From assembly GCF_036370855.1 (NCBI RefSeq), contig NC_088103.1, positions 36,063,904-36,127,903 of the forward strand: a stretch of DNA of 64,000 nt. The letters run 5' to 3'. This DNA is from Dromaius novaehollandiae (lineage: Eukaryota > Chordata > Aves > Casuariiformes > Dromaiidae). Position 1 is the first letter of the stretch. Each line of letters begins with the position of its first letter. Made by a program: the position numbers and the translations under genes. The notes beneath the pieces are model-generated. The model had not been told where the DNA came from. It searched no databases and saw only the letters and a list, made by a program, of their open reading frames with translations. Below are positions 14,975-25,339 of this stretch, piece after piece.

Positions 14975-14999
14975 CATTTAGAGACATAATCTGTTTAAT
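14975..14999 (-). terminator. SORCS1: Candidate polyadenylation signal for SORCS1
   Basis: On the minus strand, ATTAAA at 14999-14994 sits in TATTTATTAAACAG. About 30 bases later comes GTGGTTTTTTTG (14968-14957), a GU/U-rich downstream element. The preceding 170 bases are AT-rich, as is usual near mammalian and avian 3' ends. ATTAAA is the commonest variant of AATAAA. RNA 3'-end data would be needed for confirmation. Confidence 0.45.
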
Positions 15000-16991
15000 A
15001 AATATGACTGTAAAAGCAATAAACAATAGCAATTATACATTACACTACATTGTATTTAACGAAGGGGAAAAATAAGATGAAAAAGTACATCAAAAAAGTA
15101 ATTTTAAAATTAGAAATAGTTCCAACGCTATAAGAAAACTTTTTGATTGACTTACTATAAAAATAAGTTGGCTAATGTTGGACTTCCGTGGGGAGTATTA
15201 TACAGTTGCTGCCAAAACTTTCCCGTCTTTCTTAAAGCTGTAGTTGCAAACACAATAGCAAAGCCACACAAATTGCTGTGTTTCTACCTGCCTTCAGAGA
15301 AACTACAGGAAGGGGCAGGGGACTGTTGTGTGATTGTCTGTTCACTACGGGCCTAATGTTCTTGCACTTGGTATCACTTTTTTTTCTTTGCCACCAGTGA
15401 GGTTGGTTGGGCCCCATGCCCAATTTATGAGAGAAAAATTCAAAACCATCCCTTCCCCCTTGGGATTCCAGTAACGCCGCTGTGTCCTGCCCTTGACTCG
15501 GGTTACCATGTGCAATGCCTTTCGAACAAACACATCGAGAATCAGTGTGCCTTCCTAAGCCTGCTACACTGATTAGGAACCAGCCTCTATTTGCCTTTGC
15601 TCAGTGTAGTTAAGTAAATGTCTTTCGGTTACTGTCTTTACCTGTTTGCACATCAGACCCAAATCCTGGAGCTGGGTTTACCTGAGCTGAGTTGGAAATC
15701 AGTAACTGTGAAACACCAGGGGTTCAGATTCAGCAAATACCCAGAGTTCTGGGAGGACTTGTACAACGAGCACCAGGCCTGCTCCCTGCCGTTTCCTTGC
15801 ATAGTCTATGTGCACGTGTCCTGCAGTCACAGTTCCAGCTGCCGTGTAAGGGTTAGTGATAAGAAATCGAATCTCGTACAGGAGCAGTCCTGTGGTGCTG
15901 GGGCTCAACATGCATGGGAACAATCTCAGCCCAAGTCCTGCTTTATCCTCCCCTCCTCTGCTCAGAACAGCAGTAGTTCGCACATCTGTGACCAAGTGGG
16001 ATTTGCTAAGAAGGCTATAAGAAACCACATATAAACTTTTCCCTGCTCCCTATCCATGGATTAGATGTCTTCCAAAAAATGACAGGCCTTGGGGTAACTC
16101 CCAAAAGACAAAGGTCTCCCAGGATTTCCCCAGACAAATCCAAACATCAGCACTAAAAGCCACTGAGGACATTATTAGGGCTTTCTCTTAGTCAAAATTT
16201 AAGGTGTAAGGCTGGTACAAAGTACAGTGTAAGTACATGCTGGCAATAACCTCCTCAAAGTGCAGTATAGACAGACCTCCCTGCCTGTAATGTATGCTAG
16301 TTTTGTTCAGTCCAAGGTCAGGAGGCAGAAAGAGTTATCTCTGAGCAGTGATATCAGAGGGTACCTCAGTGTGAGTAGGCTAAGAAACTGCTTAAGAAAG
16401 AGCCTGGCTTTGCGGCTGGGATTGCCCACGCACCCACTCAGCTTCTGCACAGCCGTGGGGCGCAGGCAGCAGCTGCAGCTAGAGGAAGGAAGGGCAGGGT
16501 CCAAAAAAAGACATAAACCAAACTGACCCAAGAGTATTTTCAGTGCCTTTAAACTCCAGTGTGATTTCTTGTGAAAGTCTGCTGGGGTGGCTAGTCCTCC
16601 CACAGCCCAAAGTGCTAAAACAGCAGTTAAATCTAAAGCCAAGAACCCTTGATGCCCCCTCCCTCCTCCCCTGACCCCCCCCTCCAAAAATCCCAACCCA
16701 CCCCTCTCTGTAAAGAAGAGACCCCCATGCATATTTTTGGCCTATATTAATTATGAATTTCCTACAAATTAGAGAAAGATAAGAAAAAAGAGAAAAGTGG
16801 AGGGGTGAGGGGAAGAGCCACAGGGGTGAATAGTGGTATTGTTTCCCCCCTCCCAACTCCCACTAAAATTTAACACCTGTACAATGCAGTTCCACTATGG
16901 TCTCAGTATAATGTCCACATGCACAGGCTTAAAGCTAAAAACCCTTTGTCATCTGAAGAATTAAAAAGTCCAAATGCAGTGAGCTCTCCTC

Positions 16992-17016
16992 TTTTTTTTT
17001 TTTTTTTTTTTTTTTT
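16992..17016 (-). repeat. A25 tract on the SORCS1 transcript strand
   Basis: The plus strand has 25 consecutive T. On the minus-strand transcript this is a genomic poly(A) run 30 bases after the TGA of the long-tail form. Confidence 0.95.
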
Positions 17017-17046
17017 AAGATATACATATATACCGGTGTCCTCAAT

Positions 17047-17111
17047 TCAACCATTTACATAGGTAGGGATTTCTTTTGTGCTCTGGGGCTCAGCAGCTGT
17101 GGAAATACTTC
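17047..17111 (-). CDS. SORCS1: SORCS1 alternative last coding exon (long tail)
   Basis: The minus strand reads TTCTTTCTTTGCCACAG and then, from 17111, codons that continue phase 1 from 19899. The peptide is (G)SISTAAEPQSTKEIPTYVNG followed by TGA at 17049-17047. The frame, the strong acceptor and the STKEIP motif, which SORCS1 and SORCS3 tails share as I remember them, make this a real exon although it is only 65 bp long in its coding part. It gives the 468-residue version of the visible product. The last residue is Gly here. My recollection is that mammalian SORCS1 has Val at this position, so the C-terminal PDZ-ligand character may differ. That point should be checked by alignment. Confidence 0.85.
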
Positions 17112-19890
17112 CTGTGGCAAAGAAAGAACAAAATAAGAGTCAGTAAATAGCAAGTGTGTTTAGCCAAGGAAGGAGATGCTGAAGATATCACCTCGCTGGC
17201 CTTTGGGATTCAACTGTTCCGGACTGACACGTTCTTCCCAGAAATGTTTTCTTGTCATTCAAAACACTGAAGGTGGTGTCCTGTTCTTTTGCTAATGAAG
17301 ATGATTCACCCGTGTTGAACAGCACAGGGAGAGGCCAGAGCAGAGGGGTGGAGGGAAGGAGGGGCTGAGGTCCTCAGAGGAAATATGCAACTCATTTGCA
17401 ATAAGGTGTTGGAGATTTCACAAACCACCTTAAGCTTTGCCTTTGCAAAAGAAGAGCCTGAACTGCTCACATCCAGAAAACAGAAACTGTGTTTTATGCT
17501 GCCAGGGTTTGGAGAGAAAACAAAATCATCCAGTAACCTTCATTTAGATTCCAAGGGTCCCTGAATGTTAGTCAAAGGGGTGAAAAACTCTGACTTTTGA
17601 ACAAGCATATAAAAGAGAAACACCCAATTACAGTCTTGCTTTGTTTTTCCACAGGGAAGAAAATTCATTAAAAAAGAGATTGCTGATTTCCAGAAACAGA
17701 AGAGGTGGTTGTATATGAGTCTGAAGAACCTTAGCATTTTCTGATCTGTTCATACCTAGGTTCAGACCTTTTCATTTTGTCAATGAGGTCTGATTCATTT
17801 TCCTTATTTGTCTTACTGCCAGATGGGAAAACACTCTTAGGGAGTTTGTTGGACTGATTCCTCATGATAGTGAATTGAGTCTATCCATATTACACATTCA
17901 CCTTTTGTGCTTGCTGATGCACTTACAGAGGTAAACTAAGGAGATATAAAACACCAATTTCTGGTTCAATAGAGTGTTCTGCTGGACAAGGTACAGCTGA
18001 GAAACCCGCAAAATGCTGGCTACTGTATAAAGTCAGAACAGCTATAGCTGCACCAGATAAAGTTACATACAGTTCGGCCTCCCCTCACAACAGGCATCTC
18101 TAATCCTAGAGGTTTCAAGGGGTAAAACTAGTTCCCAGCACTAGTGAGAGCTGCTTTGAAGTTACCTTGAGTGGGGCTAGCAGGTGTCTGACTGTTGTTG
18201 CCTCAGTCTACATGACCAGCTAAAATGTACATTTCCCTGCCCTTTCCACCTCCTTTTGGAGGATGTGAACCATGGTCATTCCATTCCTTGGGAAGCTCAA
18301 AGCCCATCTAACTCTGGGAAAGTGATTTTTATGGCCTGAAATTGAGTGTTTCTCCCTTAGCATCTTAAATCAATTTTGCCTTGGAGACTTCTGGGGAAAA
18401 AAAAAAAAAAAAAAGGAATTGTTAAAGTTAAGGACCCACCGCTCCGGGTCTTGGCTTGAAACCTCTTGGTGATCCACAAGCCTTTTGGAAGTCCTCTGTC
18501 CAGACTACCTTGGTGGCATTTCCTTTCCTTGGGTTCTGGACTGTGGCCTGGGGTTGCTCTGTATGGGGAACACCACATGGGAAGGTTGGTCCCCTCACTC
18601 CATCCTGTGTACTGCTAAGCAGGGTTGTCCAGGTGTGCTGATGAATAGCTGCTAAAAACCTTTTAATAGCTACCTGATCTCTCCTTGGTGAACAGGTGAG
18701 GAGAGAGCAGTACTGATGACAGTGCGGAGATGGCTTCCAACTTAGACATCAGTTTCATCAAGAGACTTTCTTCTTTTTTTCTCCCAGGTTGTTTCACAGG
18801 CCCCAACTTTAGCACATCACATTCCCTCTTTCAATCACCCTACCCCTTGTTCCCTCTCTGCAGTAGCTACTACACCAAGCCTGCTTTAGCAAATACTCTC
18901 TTACAATTTAGGGACATCCCCAGATAGGATGTGAATGCATGGTTAAGCTGATGAAGCTGTGCAGCTAAGACATCTCAGTTAAGACTATGCCTTGTTTTTG
19001 TCTGAGCCAAAAGACCTATAAACTTTAGTTCCTCTAAAATAGGTCTGTGTCCTTACTTGCTCCTCTGGTCTGAGCCTGCAGAATTGTCACCTCAAAAGTG
19101 AAGCTGAGCAATGCCCGAGCAATGCTGGCTTTACTAGAACATGTACCCGGACTGAAATGTCCCTGTTCCACCTCAACAGCCCTAGTGTTACTGTAATCAG
19201 GATAACAACAATCATACAAGCATGAGCAAAAGTACAACGGATCCAGGATGCTTTCTCTAAGCCTGCTCATTTTAGGTCCTGCTAAAGCCTGCCTTACAAA
19301 TTTTCAGTCACAGAGGCCTGTGGAAGAAATCAGCCTGAGGGTAAACCTAACTGTCCAATGCAGAGATCCCCAGTTCTGCTGAGAATCAGTCAGGCTAGCA
19401 TTGCTGTTGACAGCAAGATCCAGCAGAGCACAAAGGCCACAGCAGTGAAAACATCAAAGAATATTCAGCTTTTAGATCTGACTTACCGAATCACCTGCTC
19501 ACCTCCATGTTCCAGGTGAGGGTGGCTGAAGGGTCTCCTGGACAGGACTCAGGTGTGGAGGTTAACCACACAATTACATCAGCCCCAGGAAAATAAATTA
19601 AATCGCTTGATAGCGCAAGTTAGGTGAAGCAGGAGTATAGCATTTTTGAGAAGGGGAGGGGATCTACACAGAGCAACTAGGAGAGGGAAAAAGACTAAAG
19701 CTGTTCTTCTCCCTGTCATCATATAGCAGTGAGGAAGAGGGAAGAGTTAGCAAGGTTTCCTGTAGCAAAACTAACACTGCAGCAGAAGAGGATGGGGGAG
19801 GAGTGTGCAGGGAGATGGAGAAGGGAGGAGGCTTAGAGAAGGGTTAGCCAATTATAAGTCAGAGGCTGACCAGCTGCAGGATGCTGCAAG
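17112..19890 (-). other. SORCS1: Alternative SORCS1 intron / 3' UTR of the short-tail transcript
   Basis: This stretch is intron (donor at 19898) when the long tail is made and 3' UTR when the stop at 19891 is used. It contains a long pyrimidine-rich run on the minus strand ending in CTGCAG at 19777, an A18 tract on the plus strand (18397-18414), and a possible ATTAAA on the minus strand (18667-18662). No conserved reading frame was seen. Confidence 0.55.
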
Positions 19891-20059
19891 TTATTTACCT
19901 ATGGGCTGGATATCCAACTTCTCATCTACTAGTTGCTCAGGGCTCATCAGCTCACTTTGAGGGACATTAGGTATGCTTTCCCTCTGACTGACTGGACTGA
20001 CCATCTCTTGATCTTTTTCATTCTGCATCTGTGCATATATATTAAGGCCAGGAATCTTC
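19891..20059 (-). CDS. SORCS1: SORCS1 exon: cytoplasmic tail, with read-through stop at 19891
   Basis: This exon completes R394 and encodes KIPGLNIYAQMQNEKDQEMV onward to DEKLDIQPIG. The acceptor is TAATGTTTTAG before 20059. Y402-A-Q-M is a YxxPhi endocytosis signal, and the rest is acidic/serine-rich. If the donor ATAG|GTAAAT at 19898 is ignored, the reading continues Gly-Lys-TAA (19893-19891), giving a 449-residue end for the visible part. If the donor is used, the exon ends at 19899 and joins the exon at 17111. As I recall, mammalian SORCS1 isoforms include both a form ending IGK and a form ending in STKEIPTYVN plus one residue. The coordinates given include the read-through stop. Confidence 0.88.
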
Positions 20060-20234
20060 CTAAAACATTAACAAAAACCATCATTGTGGGGTACTCTGGC
20101 AGATGACATAGCATTAGCCTTTTACAAACCAAGAAACAAATCACTGAGAGAAAGAAAACCCAACAACACAAAACCCAAACACCTCAGTGAAAGATGATAA
20201 TGAGGAGAAGGAAATGGCCCAGGAAGGGTCATAC

Positions 20235-20340
20235 CTTTTGAACTTGTAAATTACAAAGATGGCTAGTCCCACAAAAACCACGGAGAGGAGCATCAGCATA
20301 GCTGAACCACTGTGACTGGGAGTGAGGTCCACCAAGGGAG
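20235..20340 (-). CDS. SORCS1: SORCS1 exon: transmembrane helix
   Basis: This exon encodes A359 (split) to K393 plus two bases of R394. The peptide is PLVDLTPSHSGSAMLMLLSV followed by VFVGLAIFVIYKFK. The acceptor is CATCTCTTGCAG before 20340. The donor is AAAAG|GTATGA at 20234. The hydrophobic helix spans roughly residues 371-390. It is followed by a basic KFKR stop-transfer stretch, as expected for a type I receptor. Unspliced reading beyond 20235 continues for 30 residues to a stop at 20141. That sequence looks random and is treated as intron. In SORCS1 the alternative tails begin directly after KFK(R), so this exon is the branch point for tail choice. Confidence 0.94.
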
Positions 20341-23300
20341 CTGCAAGAGATGAGGAGAACATTAGAGCCACCTCCCAGCCTGGAGTGAAAGGTACTCTCT
20401 AAAAACAGCACATATTCCCCTACGGCATTTGTAACAGACTTGTCAACTCATCTCCCGGACTCCTCTCCTGACCTAATCCATGTGGGGAGAAGCCTGGATT
20501 GAGATGACTTGTGATGCTCAACCTGGCACTTGATGTGAAAACCTATAGCTTTCTGCTTAGAGGTCTGGCCAGTTATTACAGAAATGCCTCAAACATACTC
20601 TCCCATGTTGGAGATAGTTACCTAAAGTAGTTGCAAATGAGGTCACTTGGGCACCAAAATTGGACTTTCTGGAGGATCTTGGAGGGACCTATGGGATAAT
20701 TTCTTACGTAGACTTCCTATTTTTGCTTAGAGCTAGTCTGGGTAGCTCCCAATGCACAGTGAATAGTGAGCAACTGGCTAGTGAATTTTACTGAAGATTG
20801 TCACCACACATACTGCTCTCTGCTCAGTCATCTTCCTTCCTAACAGAAGCCCAGTTCCCACCTCAAACACTGTCTCAGCACCCATGCCTTATCAAGACAA
20901 GCTCTTCTCACATCTCACACATTTTCAGTTTCTTCTTCCCTTCCTTACTCACTCTTTCATATATAACCTACCTCTTTCTCTCCCCTGTTGCCCTGTCCTC
21001 TCTCCCACATGTTTTCCATGGAAGGAAGTGCACAGGTTCAAGAGAAAAAAAGCAGACTAATCAAACAAAAGAGTCTCTCTGTGCCTCTCACAGAGTTTTG
21101 TGCAGCTCCTTTTCATAGATCCTTGCAAAATAAGGCCACACAAAACATCCAGAGGTGACGGTGTTCCCAGAAATAAATTACATTAAATAGAGACAGTCTC
21201 CACCACTCATGTGCACACACACACACAGAGATATCCAGCATCCACAGAGGGAAACACACACAAATCCAACAATCTCAGCTGTTCATGCAGACACACAATC
21301 ATGCAGACACTAACAAAACATATTGTAGACAGACATGCGATGGTAGGTGTGCCATTACACAGGGCTAATGGACACAGCAGATACATCCTCACCGGCTGTC
21401 TTTATTTGGCAACACCCATAGAACAAAACATAGGTAGTGACTTCCCCTGCAAGACAGTTTAAGTTAAACTGAACCACTGCCACACATGCCTCCTCTCTCT
21501 CTTGCCCTTGTACACATGCACTGAACAAACCTTTCTAAAACAGAGCCAGCACACACAAAACACATGCACACACAAGCATATGCTTACTTATGCACTCATG
21601 GACATACCACACAGGCGTACACACACGCTTTCTCTCAGCAGTCCCACCAAGCTTGATAAAGTCTAAGTTTGCAAAGAGAAGTGAAAAAAGCTCCTCCTAC
21701 CCCCTTCAAGCAGGCTACCTTCAGGAAGCGAAGGAACGGGGGTGAAATGATCCATTATTATGAATTCCTCACGTCTCTATTCTGTGTCCTTTGCACCCAC
21801 TTTTTGTGGGTATTTGCAGTTGTGCGTGATGACGAAGTGGCTCTCTGACTGTTCCAGGCTCAGCTTCAGTCAATATTCCTGTTATAATGCTGTGCTGAGA
21901 GTCTGGTAATAAACAGCTCTTTAACTATTTTGTGAGGAATATTGGCATATTATACTAAGCCATAGAGTTGGGGTTATTGTTTGTTGGGTTGGGGACATTG
22001 TTTTATTTTTTTCCCTGAGAAAAGGAAATAAACATAATGAACAGATTGCAATCTGTTGTCCAGAATTGCCATTATTTTTTAAAATTTTTTTCTTTCTGCA
22101 GTGTGTCCAGAACAAAAAGACAGAGGTGTGAAATGTGCTGAGTCCACTGCTAGTCATTCCTCCTGCGCTCCAAGGAATGCACGTGTTCATGTACAACACA
22201 AACGCACACACACACGAACTGGCTCATTTCTGCAGTTCTGCCTAATATCCACACCAAACCAGTTTAGACAACTGCACTTCTCTTCCCTGCAGCTCCCCCA
22301 TTGCAGAAATTTCCACTGCACATGACCAGGCACATACACAGAGAGGAATATATGTGTGCCCTGAGGCATGGGAACATACTCATACACACATAGGCATATG
22401 AATATGTACATGTGCCCCTACACAAACTCATACATGCTGAGCTGTGTGCTTCAGCCAGCTACAGCCCTGAGCTGCCAGGAGGCCAACACGGAGCTGAAGT
22501 GAAGAGGCTGAGAGTAGAAGGGATACCACAGATCGGAGCAGCACCACTGCTGGATCATCTGTTTTCCATGGATTGCTTCTGGTGCTAGCTTGCGTCTACC
22601 AGTTCCAAGTTTCCCTGCTTTTTTCAGTTTAATTTTAAGAGACTGAATTTCAAACAGAGAATCCTTTTTCTTCCTTGACAACCCAAACAACAGTTTTCAG
22701 CAGCAAAGTAAATCTCTCTTTTGGCATTTAGTCAAATTCTAAACTATTCCCAAGTTTTGATGTCATGAAATAGGGCCTTTCATTTATACAGGGAACTCAG
22801 TCATGTCCTCTGCAGCTTGATAAGGAACGATATTCCTTCAAAGACTTCACAATAGCTGCTGTTTGGATGTTTTTAATATCTAGTTTGGCAATCCAGGGTC
22901 ATTTTGCATTCTCACTGAATCATATTTCTGCATGAGACAAAATCCTGCAGTGTTTCTATAGACACTGTGAAGCTGGTTACAGTAATCACTCATGTCTCTC
23001 CAGCAGCTTAGAAGAGAAGAACAACAGAGTCTACCTTGCAGGACAAACGACTGTTTGCATCTACCACAGACAGAGAGTAGTCATTCCTGGTGTGTAAGTA
23101 AACACAAATAAAACATGTATTTTCAACAGGCACAAAGATGGTATATTTGCACAGTGTGTCTGAGCTGAGCACCCTCTGCTTCAGCCTGAGCTAGCAAGAA
23201 ATAAGCCAGGATGTGCTCAGAGGCCATACAGCCATTTGGCATGGCAGCATGCCACACTAACAGACCCTGGCTTTCAGCTCACAGAGCGCAGCTGACAAGG

Positions 23301-25239
23301 TTTAGTAGCCCAGGAAAAATGCCATAGTACCTTCACTAAATATCTGGCTTTGGGACTGGAGCTAACTGGTTTTTATCCAACTCAGAGCATGGGCAGAGCA
23401 GCTGAGGACTCTCGGCACTCCTTCAGGCAGACATGCCCCGAGTTCCTCTCTGAGAAGCTGCAGAGGTTACTGTCCTGCACATGGCACAAAGCTTGGATCC
23501 AAATTCATCCTTCATTAAAGGCAGGGCTGGAGATGTGGTTTTAACTGTCATCTCTTTCCACTGCATGAAATCAGGAATGTCCCTTCAAGTAGCAAGGGAT
23601 AAAGATGAACCTTTCCCAGTTATATCTAATGAGGTTCTTCCTAGCTATAATTCATTAGAAAAAGCTTACCAAATCTTCAGGGCCAGAGAAATCAGTTCCA
23701 AATATTATTTCGGGATTTGATCTTTACTTTAATAGACTGACCAAAAGGCAAAAAAGCCATTAGCATAGCCAGAGTAAATGCACAGAAACAAATTTCAAAA
23801 GCAATGAGCAATCTCAGGTAACTCCACATTTGAAGCGCAAATTAAAATGCTATCAAATAGCCTACATCTCTGAGACAGCCACTGAGCATTTTCTGAAAAT
23901 CAGATTCCTTCTGCATAATGGGTCATTGTTGAAAATTCAAGCCAAAGATTGCTTCATTGATAACGTTTATGTAAAATATATATGAATTCTAATCTTAAAT
24001 GCAAAGTCATGCAATTCTTCTGCAACATCTGCCTATCGTTAATTTTTTACAGTCCACAAAAGAAAAACAGTAAGGCAAACTTAAAATGACTGCCTAAACT
24101 TTTTTTTCTTTTCTTTAGAGATTAATTAGCTATGCTGTATCTCTGCTTTTATATGCTTTTGGTTCTAACATATCTAAAAGCAAGCATAGGATCATCTGTT
24201 CCACAGCTAATGGAAAGCAGAAACATGCAGCAATATTGCTAGGGTAAATATCAGCAAGTTCTGCTTAGGAAACATGAAATATCACAAACACCAAGGCTTT
24301 CTTTCAGGCTTATTTAAATGCAGTCGCACTCCACGCTTTTGTAGCAGTCTCTTTTTCCCTCCCCTTATAGACAGGTCAGCATGTGGGCTGACACCAATAT
24401 GAGCATACCTGCTCATACTACAAAAATCTTTTTGCAGTGCATTTCACTGGTACAGTGAACCGAGGCTGTTCTGTAGCAAAAAGAATTAGCATTAGCAAAA
24501 GAAGGTGACACCAGTTGATCAGGATGATTAGCAACTGCTGGATAAAAGGAATTCCTAAGAATCCTGAGCATGGATATAGCTGCTCCTTCTCCTGTAGTAG
24601 TTAAACAGGGCCTCTACTGTGAAATGAAGGTTCAACAGTACAGAATACAGACAAAGGCATGTAATTAAGTGTCAGGACATTGGAGATGGTTCATTTTGAG
24701 ACAGGCCAAAACAAGGCCAAACAGCCTAATCTCATGTGAGTACATAAAATTGTGTGCATGTGTGTTTGTGTGTGCATGTCTTTCAGACTGCTAAGTAACT
24801 TTTGAATTATGCTTAATTCCTCTGAATTTTCAGTGACCCAAGAATGCAAGTGTCCAGCTCTAGCTAGTAACCTCTGCACTGTACGATCCAGGCTGAACAT
24901 GCCATAGTGCTACTTAGCTGTTGAATATTTCAGAGACAGCCAAGAAGCACACATTTCCACTGCTAGTTATGTTACATTTCCAGCAAGAACAGCAATCTCT
25001 TGCACATCAAGCAAACAAAAGGACTAAATGCAAATTTAAAAGCCACTATACCTTTTTGGCATGACAAAGAAAAGTGAGGTGGAGTGGGCACCTACACAGA
25101 GTTGTTCTTGTGTCATAGAAACAAGAAGTACTTAAAGTGCAGTTGCTAGCTAATGGCACACTAAGAGACCATCAAGGTCTATGCTGCTGACTGTGCTACA
25201 GATCAACAGAGAGGATGTACACATGAAGTGGATACTGAC
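20341..25239 (-). other. SORCS1: SORCS1 intron, 4.9 kb
   Basis: The left third (21.2-22.4 kb) is rich in CA dinucleotides. The remainder is ordinary non-coding sequence. I looked for a further alternative tail exon here and did not find one that fits. Confidence 0.7.
21205..22412 (+). repeat. CA-rich region with short CA microsatellites
   Basis: A (CA)7 run lies at 21214-21227 and a shorter one near 22205-22215. Between and after them are many ACACA and CACAT words, for example at 21545-21640 and 22325-22420. The region looks like an expanded and decayed CA repeat. Confidence 0.6.
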
Positions 25240-25339
25240 CTGCTGTTAAATGAGCAGCATGGACAAGGATTCGAACCCCTGGCTTCAACTCAAAATGCAC
25301 AAAATTTTGGTTCAGTTTCTGGATCAGTATTTCTGAAAT
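25240..25339 (-). CDS. SORCS1: SORCS1 exon: membrane-proximal domain, part 3
   Basis: This exon encodes residues 326-358 plus one base of A359, from ISEILIQKLNQNFVHFELKP through VLVHAAHLTA-like ending RILVHAAHLTA. Two AGs are close together. The upstream one (TTTTTTTCTAG before 25339) keeps the phase-0 join to LEQ and restores the expected ISE start. The inner ATTTCAG at 25333 would break the frame. The donor is GCAG|GTCAGT at 25239. The segment is amphipathic, with a helix followed by a strand, and completes the domain just outside the membrane. It is isolated between introns of 10.5 kb and 4.9 kb and is too short to stand out as an open frame. Confidence 0.9.

Larger units (their letters stand above)
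14975..17046 (-). other. SORCS1: Probable SORCS1 3' UTR (long-tail transcript)
   Basis: This stretch lies between the TGA at 17047 and the best polyadenylation candidate at about 14.98 kb. It has no open frame that matches a known protein. It holds an A25 tract on the transcript strand (17016 down to 16992), a G-rich segment (16655-16704 read on minus) and an AT-rich end (15000-15170). The extent is inferred from the poly(A) signal only. Confidence 0.5.

Noticed and set aside
20141..20234. Continuation of the transmembrane open frame past the donor as normal coding sequence
   Set aside because: The added residues do not resemble any SORCS tail, while the GTATGA donor joins in frame to KIPGLNIYAQM. 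It is treated as intron and kept only as a possible retention event.
20341..25239. A third SORCS1 tail exon rich in Pro and Ser, known from mammals
   Set aside because: No matching proline/serine-rich frame with a suitable acceptor was found here or between 17.1 and 20.2 kb. It may be absent or too diverged to see by eye.
25240..25333. Use of the inner ATTTCAG acceptor for the exon at 25.3 kb
   Set aside because: It shifts the frame relative to the phase-0 end of the previous exon. The upstream TTTTTTTCTAG site keeps it.
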